The notes under the pieces were generated by a model. It was not told where the DNA came from, searched no databases, and was given only the letters and a program-made list of their open reading frames with translations. From NCBI GenBank assembly GCA_966128725.1, contig CBHYLN010000010.1, positions 1-58,344 on the forward strand: a stretch of 58,344 bases of DNA, in the 5' to 3' direction. This stretch comes from JAFDZV01 sp966128725 (GTDB taxonomy: Bacteria > Bacteroidota > Ignavibacteria > OLB7). The translations under genes and the position numbers were made by a program. Below are positions 18,236 to 25,769 of the stretch, piece by piece (positions within the stretch are counted from its first letter, which is position 1; each line of letters starts with the position of its first letter).

Positions 18236-19552
18236 ATGAATTTTCAGAAGCTGACTCTCAAGTCACAGGAAGCGCTGCAGACAGCGCAGGAAATCGCGTC
18301 GAGCAACTCCAATCAGCAGCTCGACCCCGTTCACATACTTGCAGCGCTGTTGCAGGACAGCGCGGGCATCGTAACCCCGATGCTGTTGAAGATCGGCGCG
18401 AACGTCAACCATCTGAAGTCCAAGCTGGATGAATCCATCGCCGGGCTTCCCAAGGTATCCGGCGCCGGTGCCGGCGGGCAGTTCCTTTCGGCGAGCACGT
18501 CGCGGATGCTGGAGAACGCGCTGAAGGAAGCCACCGGCATGGGCGACGAATACATCTCCACCGAGCACCTGCTGCTGGCGATGAGCGAGGACACGTCCAC
18601 GCCGGCCGGCGGATTCCTTCGCGATCAGGGCGCCAACAAGGCGGCGATCATGAAAGCCCTGAAGGAGGTGCGCGGCTCGTCGCGGGTAACCGATCAGAAC
18701 CCCGAGGACAAGTACCAGGCGCTGGCACGATACGGCAGGAACCTGAACGATCAGGCCCGCAAGGGAAAGATGGATCCGGTGATCGGCCGTGAGGACGAGA
18801 TCCGCCGGGTGATGCAGGTGCTGATGCGGCGCACGAAGAACAACCCGGTGCTTATCGGCGAGCCCGGCGTGGGCAAAACCGCCATTGCCGAGGGCATCGC
18901 CATTCGCGTGGTGCAGGGCGATGTGCCCGAAGGGCTGCGCACCAAGCAGATCGTGGCGCTCGACATGGGCGCGCTTGTTGCCGGCACCAGCTTCCGAGGC
19001 CAGTTCGAGGAGCGCCTGAAATCCATTGTGAAGGAAGTGGCCGAATCCAATGGCGAGATCATTCTCTTCATCGACGAGTTGCACACGCTGGTTGGCGCTG
19101 GCGCCGCACAGGGCGCAGTGGATGCCGCCAACATCCTGAAGCCGGCACTGGCGCGCGGCGAGCTCCGCACGATTGGCGCCACCACGCTGGACGAGTACCG
19201 CAAGTATATCGAGAAGGATCCAGCGCTTGAGCGTCGGTTCCAGCCGGTGTTGGTAGCCGAGCCCAGCGTTGAGGATACCATCTCGATCCTGCGTGGGCTG
19301 AAGGAGCGCTACGAGGTACACCACGGTGTGCGCATCACCGACAGCGCCATCGTTGCGGCGTCGCAGCTTTCCGACCGCTACATCAGCGACCGGTTCCTGC
19401 CGGACAAGGCGATCGATCTGGTGGACGAAGCCGCCTCGCGCCTGCGCCTGGAGATCGACTCGATGCCCGAGGAGCTTGACTCGGTTGAACGCAAGATCCG
19501 CCAGTTGGAGATCGAACGCGAAGCGTTGCGGCGCGAATTGAATGCAGCGTAA
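18236..19552 (+). CDS. clpB: ClpB N-terminal half: N-domain and first AAA+ domain only
   Basis: This 438-residue protein is closely ClpB-like from its start (MNFQKLTLKSQEALQTAQEI): the double Clp-N repeat (1-145), then NBD1 with Walker A GEPGVGKT (K214), Walker B ILFIDE (D280, E281), the sensor region GATTLDEYRKYIEKD and the arginine-finger region ALERRFQPV. It stops after RKIRQLEIEREALRRELNAA, where full-length ClpB (about 860 residues) enters the coiled-coil M-domain. The M-domain and second ATPase are absent, and no frame downstream continues them: the next gene is an unrelated lipoprotein. Full ClpB is a cytosolic disaggregase working with DnaK. This form could not do that alone and may be a remnant, a rearrangement product or a short paralogue. 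Confidence 0.85.
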   Translation: MNFQKLTLKSQEALQTAQEIASSNSNQQLDPVHILAALLQDSAGIVTPMLLKIGANVNHLKSKLDESIAGLPKVSGAGAGGQFLSASTSRMLENALKEATGMGDEYISTEHLLLAMSEDTSTPAGGFLRDQGANKAAIMKALKEVRGSSRVTDQNPEDKYQALARYGRNLNDQARKGKMDPVIGREDEIRRVMQVLMRRTKNNPVLIGEPGVGKTAIAEGIAIRVVQGDVPEGLRTKQIVALDMGALVAGTSFRGQFEERLKSIVKEVAESNGEIILFIDELHTLVGAGAAQGAVDAANILKPALARGELRTIGATTLDEYRKYIEKDPALERRFQPVLVAEPSVEDTISILRGLKERYEVHHGVRITDSAIVAASQLSDRYISDRFLPDKAIDLVDEAASRLRLEIDSMPEELDSVERKIRQLEIEREALRRELNAA

Positions 19553-19594
19553 TTCTTCGGCGAGAGTTCTATATTGTTGGCCGCTCGTACGATC

Positions 19595-19601
19595 AAGGAG
19601 G
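19595..19601 (+). promoter_or_regulatory. Strong Shine-Dalgarno deciding a GTG start
   Basis: AAGGAGG lies 8 nt before the GTG at 19610. This supports that start over the upstream TTG at 19574 for the lipoprotein gene. Confidence 0.75.
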
Positions 19602-19609
19602 TTCCGTTC

Positions 19610-20695
19610 GTGTCGTACAAAATTCTGATTTCCCGATCGTGGCTACGGCCGGCATCGTCGTTTTGCCGTCGTGGCATCGCCGTTGCAGGGGCCGTTGCCG
19701 CGTGCTGGCTTGTGGCCGCATGCAATACAAGCAAGGAGGCGATGGCCGATACTCCAAGGCCAACGGATTCGACCGCCATCGCCGATTCGCTTGCCAAGGC
19801 GGATACAGCCCTGCCGGCACGCGAGCCGACGCAGGTAACACGCCAGACCCCTGACACCACGCTTGGTGAACGTCTGGGGCAGCTCGACGCGCAGATCCGC
19901 AACGCAACGCCAGAGGAATTGCCCGCATTGGAAGCCGAATACCAGCGCCTGCTGGAACTGGCCACACGGAGCAATCAGATCCAGACCGGGCGCGACGGCG
20001 AAACGCCCGAGACTGCTGACGGTTCGTTGCCCGAGGCCCCGCTGCCCGATTCGGACCTGCCCAGCGAAACCGAACCAACCGTCAGCGATGTGCCGGATGA
20101 GACTGTCGACAGCACCGGCCTGGTGGTCACCGATCTGCCCGCCGAGCCAAGCCCCGACGCGAAGTTTCGCGGCCCGGATGGCCTGAAGGGATTCCGGAAA
20201 ACCGAGCTGAGCGCGGCTGGATTAAAGGCGCCCGCCTCCGCACCGGCCGGCACCGCGCGGCGGGCCACAACCCGGCGCCCGGCAGCCCAGGCACAACCGG
20301 TGGTTGTACGCGAGCCGGCCCCCAATGCCAGTACCGCACGCGACCAACGATACGTTAACGGCATGGTGGCCTCCCGAGCCGGACGCTACACCGAGGCCGC
20401 ACGCGACCTGCCGGCCGTTGTGGCATCCCCCCCGGCCGGCAAGCAGACAACGGCCCGCTACGCCTATGCCGAATCGTTGGAGAAATCCGGAAGGCTGACA
20501 CAGGCAGCCGATGAATACCGCCGGGCCGCTGCCGGCACCGATGCCATGGGCCAGAAGTCGTATGTGTCGTATTGCCGTGTGCTGGCGAAATCCGGTGAGC
20601 GCGCGCGCGCGCGGCAACTGCTGGTGAACTTCATAAGCCGCAACCCCAAAAGCACGCAGGTTGTAGCCGCACGGCAACTGCTCCAGACGCTGTAA
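19610..20695 (+). CDS. Lipoprotein with C-terminal TPR-like repeats
   Basis: This 361-residue protein starts at a GTG with a strong ribosome-binding site. A basic n-region and hydrophobic core end in the lipobox LVAAC (C38). Residues 40-200 are rich in Thr, Asp, Glu and Pro, an extended linker. A basic Ala/Arg/Pro stretch follows (TARRATTRRPAAQAQ). The last 120 residues contain at least two TPR-like helix pairs (MVASRAGRYTEAARDL; YAESLEKSGRLTQAADEYRRA). The role is unknown; the C-terminal part resembles TPR scaffolds of the periplasm. A strong hairpin follows the stop codon. Confidence 0.7.
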   Translation: MSYKILISRSWLRPASSFCRRGIAVAGAVAACWLVAACNTSKEAMADTPRPTDSTAIADSLAKADTALPAREPTQVTRQTPDTTLGERLGQLDAQIRNATPEELPALEAEYQRLLELATRSNQIQTGRDGETPETADGSLPEAPLPDSDLPSETEPTVSDVPDETVDSTGLVVTDLPAEPSPDAKFRGPDGLKGFRKTELSAAGLKAPASAPAGTARRATTRRPAAQAQPVVVREPAPNASTARDQRYVNGMVASRAGRYTEAARDLPAVVASPPAGKQTTARYAYAESLEKSGRLTQAADEYRRAAAGTDAMGQKSYVSYCRVLAKSGERARARQLLVNFISRNPKSTQVVAARQLLQTL

Positions 20696-20698
20696 GAC

Positions 20699-20726
20699 GA
20701 TGGGCGTCGCCGCTGCGGCGCCCATC
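20699..20726 (+). terminator. Hairpin terminator after TPR-like lipoprotein gene
   Basis: A 12-bp stem (GATGGGCG... with one G-T wobble, tight loop) starts 3 bp after the stop codon and is followed by a pyrimidine-rich stretch. It lies 42 bp before the next start codon. Confidence 0.65.
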
Positions 20727-20768
20727 ACATTCCTCCCCTTCCCCTTCGAATACATCCCCTTCTCTCGA

Positions 20769-21185
20769 ATGAGCGCTCGTAGATTTCAACACGCACTGGG
20801 AACTTCAGTAGCGGTAGTGTTTGGTACGATGGTGATGATCCCGGCCTGCCGGACGTCGCTGCCGGCCTCAAAACTCCTGACCGAAGCCAACGCCGGCGGT
20901 TCGGTTATCGTGACCCCGAACGACATCGTGACGGTGAAGCTGGAGGGTAACGCCACCACCGGGTATCGCTGGGAAACAAAGGATATCGACGAGGAGATCG
21001 CGCGGCCCTACGGCGAACCGGCGTATACGTCGCACGGCACACAGCCGGGCGCATCGGGCACATTCACGATGCAGTACCGGGCCATTGCAACCGGCCGCAC
21101 AAAAATTCTGCTGGTGTACCGGCGACCGTTCGAGAAGGATGCCGCGCCGGCACGGACCTACGAGTTTCAGTTGATCGTCAACTGA
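20769..21185 (+). CDS. Chagasin-type (I42) cysteine protease inhibitor lipoprotein
   Basis: This 138-residue protein has a lipobox ending at C27 (MVMIPAC|RTS). The body matches the chagasin/ICP immunoglobulin-like inhibitor fold. The first loop reads GNATTGYRW (family consensus NPTTGY), and the last reads YRRPFE (RPW/F loop). The middle loop, normally GxGG, reads ASGTFTMQY. These three loops insert into papain-family active sites. Exported I42 inhibitors may protect the cell from its own or foreign cysteine proteases. The known cysteine peptidase in this window is the C25-type PorU, not a papain, so the target is open. I chose the ATG at 20769. Confidence 0.8.
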   Translation: MSARRFQHALGTSVAVVFGTMVMIPACRTSLPASKLLTEANAGGSVIVTPNDIVTVKLEGNATTGYRWETKDIDEEIARPYGEPAYTSHGTQPGASGTFTMQYRAIATGRTKILLVYRRPFEKDAAPARTYEFQLIVN

Positions 21186-21336
21186 GTACGAGCGAGAACG
21201 GAACCTGCGCTCCCTGTCTCTTCCAATGTGTGCGGACGGAGTTGAACCCATCCGGGGCGCCCATACCAGCCGGTTGCGGAGTTGAACTCCGCGAGAGTAC
21301 ATCCGGGCAACCGGCACCTGTTTCCACCCGGCCTGC

Positions 21337-22176
21337 TTACTTCCCCCAGTTGAATACCACGGGCACGCTGGTCCAGACCGCCACCGGCGAGCCCATCTGC
21401 AGCGACGGCGTAAATCGTGTAGCCTTCACCGCCTCCTCCGCCAATGCCGTAAGCATCGGGTTCGAGCTCGATTCCACGATCGTGTATCCCGCGTTGCCCG
21501 CACGGTCAACAAGCGCGCGCACGATAACCGTATCCGGTGTTGGGCCGTGTTGTGCGTCGCGCGGGTAGTACAGGTTGCTGGCCAGCTCGGCGCGGTTGTA
21601 CACCGGGGCCAGCTCGATCGGCACCCCGTTGCGGCGTACGCTTCGCACGATTGGGCCGGCGGCTTTCGCGGCGGAATCCACCGCGATGTCCACAAACGGT
21701 GTTGTGGCCGAACGCGAGGTGTCCAGCAGAAACCATGCGGTGATCGTAACGGCCGACGCCACCGGCCGCCCTGCAACCAATGCGGGACGGAAGGAAACGT
21801 ATTTCAAGCCATCAGCAAGCGAGTTCCGGAACTGCTCGTTGGTGGTGCGCTCGTCGAACGTGGTGGTTACCCGGCCGCGAGCGTCGAGACGCACAACACA
21901 GCGCGCCATGCCGGTAAGGCCCTGGCGCATCGCCGGCGTGGTCCGCACGTAGTAGCGGACGCTGTCGAAGCTGAACTGCGGATACGGAATTGCCGGCACA
22001 GCTGTATCACGCACGGCAGACGTGCCGGCGCCGGTTGCGGGGGCCTGCGTGGTTCCACCGCGGGTTCCCGGCTGCGCAAAGACACAGCCCACGGTGGCTG
22101 ACATCGACAGCAGTACCACGGCAAGCACAGCGCGGGCAGCGCGCCAAACACCGGGCACGGGCAGGCGGCTTGGCAT
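21337..22176 (-). CDS. Exported protein with two TonB-C-like domains
   Basis: This 279-residue protein has an N-terminal hydrophobic segment (RAVLAVVLLSMSATVGCVFA). After a Thr/Ala-rich spacer come two modules similar to the TonB C-terminal domain: one around residues 85-150 (GMARCVVRLDARGRV... KYVSFRPAL..GRPV) and one around 200-275 (NLYYPRDAQ..., VIVRALVDRAGNA, ATRFTPSLQMGSPVAVWTSVPVVF). TonB-C domains normally contact TonB boxes of outer-membrane receptors. There is no Pro-rich periplasm-spanning linker, so classical energy transduction is doubtful. The start codon lies 1 nt after the stop of the upstream gene. Confidence 0.65.
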   Translation of the reverse strand: MPSRLPVPGVWRAARAVLAVVLLSMSATVGCVFAQPGTRGGTTQAPATGAGTSAVRDTAVPAIPYPQFSFDSVRYYVRTTPAMRQGLTGMARCVVRLDARGRVTTTFDERTTNEQFRNSLADGLKYVSFRPALVAGRPVASAVTITAWFLLDTSRSATTPFVDIAVDSAAKAAGPIVRSVRRNGVPIELAPVYNRAELASNLYYPRDAQHGPTPDTVIVRALVDRAGNAGYTIVESSSNPMLTALAEEAVKATRFTPSLQMGSPVAVWTSVPVVFNWGK

Positions 22177-22177
22177 G

Positions 22178-22909
22178 TTAACGCCCCCCGCCGCCAAGCG
22201 GCACTGTTACGCGGGCCCATGCCGCCACCGGCTGGCCGCAACGCATTGCCGGCACGAACCGCAGAGCGCGCACCGCGCCAAGCACTGCACGGTCCACCTC
22301 GGGCGTTATCGAGCGCTCAATCAGGCATTCCCCGGCGCGCCCGGCGGTATCCACCATCACATCCACCACGACCGACATTCCACCACGCACGTTCCACCCG
22401 CCCGGCAACACAATGCCACGCCGCAGCTCATCGCGATCCCACGTAGCCTCCTGATGCACAATGGTAACGTCATCCAGAACAGGCGGATCCTGCTGCCACG
22501 ATGTCTGCTCGAAGGAGATGGAGTATCCGGGTGTCACGGAGTTCAGCGGCCCGGCGGTGACCGCCAGATAGATAACACTGCTTCGCGCCTGCCCCTGCAC
22601 AACGGCCGGCGCATATCGCGCCGCACGCATTGCAGCCGCGATGCGCGCGGTGAACGCGGTGTCGGGCAATCCCACGCAGACCCGTGTTGCCGCTCCGGCA
22701 GAGTCCACATGGATGAACGTTTCAAATCGCGCGCTGAAGCGGGGATCATCGGCCTGCAACACCGGCTTCAGGCGCGTTGCAAGGTCAACAGTATCCGCCG
22801 ACGGCGCGGTTGACGATTGCGCCCGCACCGTGGGGGCACACGCCAACACGGCAACCGTCAGCAAGGAAGCGGTAAGAGTCCGATGCATGAAGTGATTCAA
22901 TCGTCGCAT
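22178..22909 (-). CDS. Exported protein with TonB-C-like domain(s)
   Basis: This roughly 243-residue protein has a signal peptide (LTASLLTVAVLACAPTVRAQ). The N-terminal half is a degenerate module (FIHVDSAGAATRVCVGLPD...AARYAPAVVQG), and the C-terminal half is a clearer TonB-C-like module (GGMSVVVDVMVDTAGRAGECLIE... ALRFVPAMRCGQPVAAWARVTVPL). It is directly upstream of the previous gene with 1 nt between stop and start, so the two are translated together. The start is uncertain among ATGs at 22921, 22909 and 22888. Confidence 0.62.
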   Translation of the reverse strand: MRRLNHFMHRTLTASLLTVAVLACAPTVRAQSSTAPSADTVDLATRLKPVLQADDPRFSARFETFIHVDSAGAATRVCVGLPDTAFTARIAAAMRAARYAPAVVQGQARSSVIYLAVTAGPLNSVTPGYSISFEQTSWQQDPPVLDDVTIVHQEATWDRDELRRGIVLPGGWNVRGGMSVVVDVMVDTAGRAGECLIERSITPEVDRAVLGAVRALRFVPAMRCGQPVAAWARVTVPLGGGGR

Positions 22910-23060
22910 GTCGTATTTCATGAGAAGTCGATGGGCCACAGGCTTGTTGGCGTTCACGAACAGCCCCGATACTGGAACAACGTCCTGCCCTGATCAAGCG
23001 TTCCGGCACAGGTCGCATTCATGTGGACCCCGATTGGGCCATTCGGGTCGCACGGGCTCC

Positions 23061-23933
23061 TCAGTGCAAGTTGAACATGATCGGGATCTGTACCCAGATA
23101 TCTATGGGCACCCCGTTGCTCATCGCAGGGGTGAAGGGCATGGTGCGCACGGCATCAACTGCCGCGGCCTCCAGAATCACGTGTTCGGAACGATCCACCA
23201 CGGCGCGAATGGCCCGCCCATGTTTATCCACCAGCAACCGCACCAGAATCATCCCCTGCACATTCAGCCGCCGAGTATATTCGGGATAATGAATCCTGCG
23301 TACCAGGTCGTTCTGTTCCCACTTTGGTTCGGTTTCGGCCAAGACAAATTCATCCGCATCGGGCGGCCTCGTTGCATCGGTTCCGCTCCGGGTAAACGCA
23401 CGGGTGCTATCGGTATAGATCGAGGGAGTCGAGGCATCAGGAGGGCGAGCTGGAGCCGGCGGGGGGACGGGAGTCGAATCAGACGAGGCTCTCACGCCCG
23501 GGATGGACAGCCACGGATTGTTGACCGATCCCGCTGACCGCATCGTGATAACCCACACCAACCCGGAATCACCCTTCGCAACAACCGCCCGCACTGTCAG
23601 CATCAGATAGGATGGCACGGGCACCCCGTCACGCTGCGCTGGCTCGCCGGCAGGTTGCCCTTGCAAGCCCAGGATGGCCGTGCGCAGCAACACGCTTCGC
23701 ACATCGTCCAGCTCCAACCGGTCGAACCGCCCCAGCGTATTAATACGTGCACTGAATACGCCGGAATACTCATCGCCCACGTTGCCCGCAGGCGTGGGAA
23801 GCCGCAATCGCGCCGCGATGGAATCCACATCGAAGCGCAGGTCGTGGGTTTGCGCGGTGGCAGGCAAAGCAACCACCACTTGCGCGGCAACCGCCACGGC
23901 CGCAAGAATCAGAGTACGCGAATGCCCTGCCAT
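23061..23933 (-). CDS. Exported TonB-C-domain protein
   Basis: This 290-residue protein has a signal peptide or anchor (MAGHSRTLILAAVAVAAQVVVALPATAQ). Residues 30-160 are a divergent module. A short Pro-rich linker (VPPPAPARPPDAS) follows, then a good TonB-C module at the C terminus (RRIHYPEYTRRLNVQGMILV, VDKHGRAIRAVV, MPFTPAMSNGVPIDIWVQIPIMF). The YPxxxxxxxxxG...V start and the FxPxxxxGxPV end fit PF03544. It is first in a row of three such genes on the same strand, 151 bp before the next. I chose the ATG at 23933 because it begins the signal peptide. Confidence 0.7.
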   Translation of the reverse strand: MAGHSRTLILAAVAVAAQVVVALPATAQTHDLRFDVDSIAARLRLPTPAGNVGDEYSGVFSARINTLGRFDRLELDDVRSVLLRTAILGLQGQPAGEPAQRDGVPVPSYLMLTVRAVVAKGDSGLVWVITMRSAGSVNNPWLSIPGVRASSDSTPVPPPAPARPPDASTPSIYTDSTRAFTRSGTDATRPPDADEFVLAETEPKWEQNDLVRRIHYPEYTRRLNVQGMILVRLLVDKHGRAIRAVVDRSEHVILEAAAVDAVRTMPFTPAMSNGVPIDIWVQIPIMFNLH

Positions 23934-24118
23934 ATCAGCAACAACCGTCAGATGAGCGTGGAGCGTATCGGCGTGCAACGCCGTACCACATGGCACACCG
24001 GACGCCTGTTCGCCGTAACCGGCATGCAGCCACGAACATAGCGAAGAAGATCGGGAATTACAGAGCGCGCAACATCGCAACGCAAGCGCGGCAGGTGGGC
24101 TGGCGGTAGGCCGGAAAC

Positions 24119-24158
24119 AAAAAAAAACAGGGCACCTCGGGAAGTGGTACCCTGTTTT
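24119..24158 (-). terminator. Rho-independent terminator of the sigma/anti-sigma operon
   Basis: On the minus strand, AAAACAGGG and its complement form the stem (arms 24150-24158 and 24124-24132, extended past one mismatch), followed by a run of at least nine T (A run at 24119-24127). It lies about 45 nt after the anti-sigma stop codon. Confidence 0.9.
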
Positions 24159-24200
24159 GGAGTGTCCTTGCCCGCGCGGACTGCGGGCAACGGTCACATG

Positions 24201-24968
24201 CTACTTCTTGCCGCCGGAATTCAGGATCGCGTCCGACGGATTCACATTGGTCTGTGGTCCCAGCTTCACCGGCTCGTCCGGATGGCGGGCTGGCGCAACG
24301 GTCGTGGCCGGGCGCCGCTGAGCGCGCTGGGCAACCCCGTTACCCTGGCGGACCGGTGCGGTAACAGCGCGATCCGTGTTTGGCGCACCGGCAACCGCGT
24401 CGGCGGCAGGGACGGCCTCACCCGGCTGGCCTGCCGTTTCCGACGGTGCCACGGGTGCCTGCGGCACCGCCGGAGCAGGCTGTACTGCTGGTGTGGTCTG
24501 TTGCCGCGCCGGCTGCTCATCAGCCGACATCCACGAGCGAACCGCCACACCGGTTCCCACCAGAAGCGAGCCGCCCAATACCAGGGCAGCCACGATTTTC
24601 GCAAGGCCGAAACCGGCCAGCCAGGAGGCGCCACCGGCAACGGCGGCGGATGTACCGGCAACAGAGCCTGTGGCAATCGATGAACCGGCGCCGGAGGCCG
24701 CATGTGAAACCGCGGTAGCCACACCACCGGAGATCACCGCAGGCGTGGCAATCAGCAGCGCCATTACGTGATCGCGGTATGGGCTGTGCTCGCTTACGGC
24801 CTGGTCGCGGTCGGATTGGATCGTGCGATCCACGATCTGGAAGGCCTTCAACGTGCGCTGCAGCTCATCATCAACCGCCACATGCAGGAAGAAGTTCGAC
24901 TCCTCGGGCTGGCTCATCTCGCCGGCGAGGTAGCGCTCCACAAGCTCTTCCCGTTCGATCTGGTTCAT
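24201..24968 (-). CDS. Putative anti-sigma factor, single-pass membrane protein
   Basis: This 255-residue protein has an N-terminal cytosolic segment (EREELVERYLAGEMSQPEESNFF) resembling the short helical start of ECF anti-sigma factors, but without the zinc HxxxCxxC motif. A Gly/Ala/Ser-rich region follows, then a transmembrane helix at about residues 116-143 (AGFGLAKIVAALVLGGSLLVGTGVAV) and an extended Pro/Ala/Gln-rich periplasmic tail. It overlaps the sigma gene by 4 bp (ATGA), strong evidence for partnership. A GGAGG at 24978-24982 precedes the start. The signal sensed is unknown. Confidence 0.75.
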   Translation of the reverse strand: MNQIEREELVERYLAGEMSQPEESNFFLHVAVDDELQRTLKAFQIVDRTIQSDRDQAVSEHSPYRDHVMALLIATPAVISGGVATAVSHAASGAGSSIATGSVAGTSAAVAGGASWLAGFGLAKIVAALVLGGSLLVGTGVAVRSWMSADEQPARQQTTPAVQPAPAVPQAPVAPSETAGQPGEAVPAADAVAGAPNTDRAVTAPVRQGNGVAQRAQRRPATTVAPARHPDEPVKLGPQTNVNPSDAILNSGGKK

Positions 24969-25585
24969 CTGGTACTTCCTCCAATGAAAGTTTCGGCGTC
25001 CGGTCCGGGCCGGCTCTCGCCCTCCTTACCAAGGGCAAGAAAAGCCGAGACGATGCGGCCTATACGGCCGCGTGCACGCATGGCCCGCATCTTCACCGAG
25101 CCCAGCGTTTCGCCCCGCGTCTGCGCGATATCCTCGTAACTGTAGCCACAGTAATTGTGCAGAACGAGCACCTCGCGCTGATCGAACGGCAATTGTTCGA
25201 TCGCCATCTTTACAAGCTCCTCCATATGCGAGGGCTCGTACATCGATTCGGATGGATGATCCGAGTCGTACAAATCGTCGAGCGACGAATGTTGACGCTC
25301 GCGACCGAGATACTTCAAGCAAAGATTGCGAGCGATGCGCAGCAGATACCGAGCCGGCTCGTGAACTTCGATTGCGTTGGCACGCAGCTTGATCACGCGC
25401 TCCCACAGCTCCTGCGTAAGATCCTCGGCAACCTCCATCTTCCCCACGATCTTCAGGCAATACATCCGGAAACGCCGGTCGTACCGATCGAACAGTTCAA
25501 CAAATGCCGTATCATCCCCTTCGAGGAATCTCGAGAAGAGTTCGACTTCGTCGATCGTTCGCGACTTGGTTTCCGATGCAGCCAT
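24965..25585 (-). CDS. ECF-type RNA polymerase sigma factor
   Basis: This 206-residue protein has region 2 at about residues 20-90 (ELFDRYDRRFRMYCLKIVGKMEVAEDLTQELWERV, including the DLTQE core-binding motif) and region 4 at about 125-180 (LPFDQREVLVLHNYCGYSYEDIAQTRGETLGSVKMRAMRARGRI, a helix-turn-helix). The acidic linker between them is normal for the class. It is co-transcribed with the membrane anti-sigma gene downstream. The regulon is unknown. The large T9SS cargo gene starts in the opposite direction 185 bp away and is a possible target. Confidence 0.94.
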   Translation of the reverse strand: MAASETKSRTIDEVELFSRFLEGDDTAFVELFDRYDRRFRMYCLKIVGKMEVAEDLTQELWERVIKLRANAIEVHEPARYLLRIARNLCLKYLGRERQHSSLDDLYDSDHPSESMYEPSHMEELVKMAIEQLPFDQREVLVLHNYCGYSYEDIAQTRGETLGSVKMRAMRARGRIGRIVSAFLALGKEGESRPGPDAETFIGGSTR

Positions 25586-25769
25586 GGGCTAAATTCTCAT
25601 CACTTATCGATCTCGCCTGCTTGTGGGGAATGACCCAGCCTGATTCGGGAAAGTAACGCACAGCACAAAAAAACTTTTTGCGGACCGATCGTTACCCCCC
25701 ACGGGACGTTGGGATCATTATAAAGATGCAGAAGCCCCGATCAGCCGAACGCAGACTTCAATCAACGCG

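Noticed and set aside
19571..19580. TATATTGTTGG as promoter for the TPR-like lipoprotein gene
   Set aside because: The -7 box deviates from TAnnTTTG and no TTG lies at the required distance.
19553..19700. Frameshifted continuation of clpB
   Set aside because: None of the three forward frames after the stop shows M-domain or NBD2 sequence.
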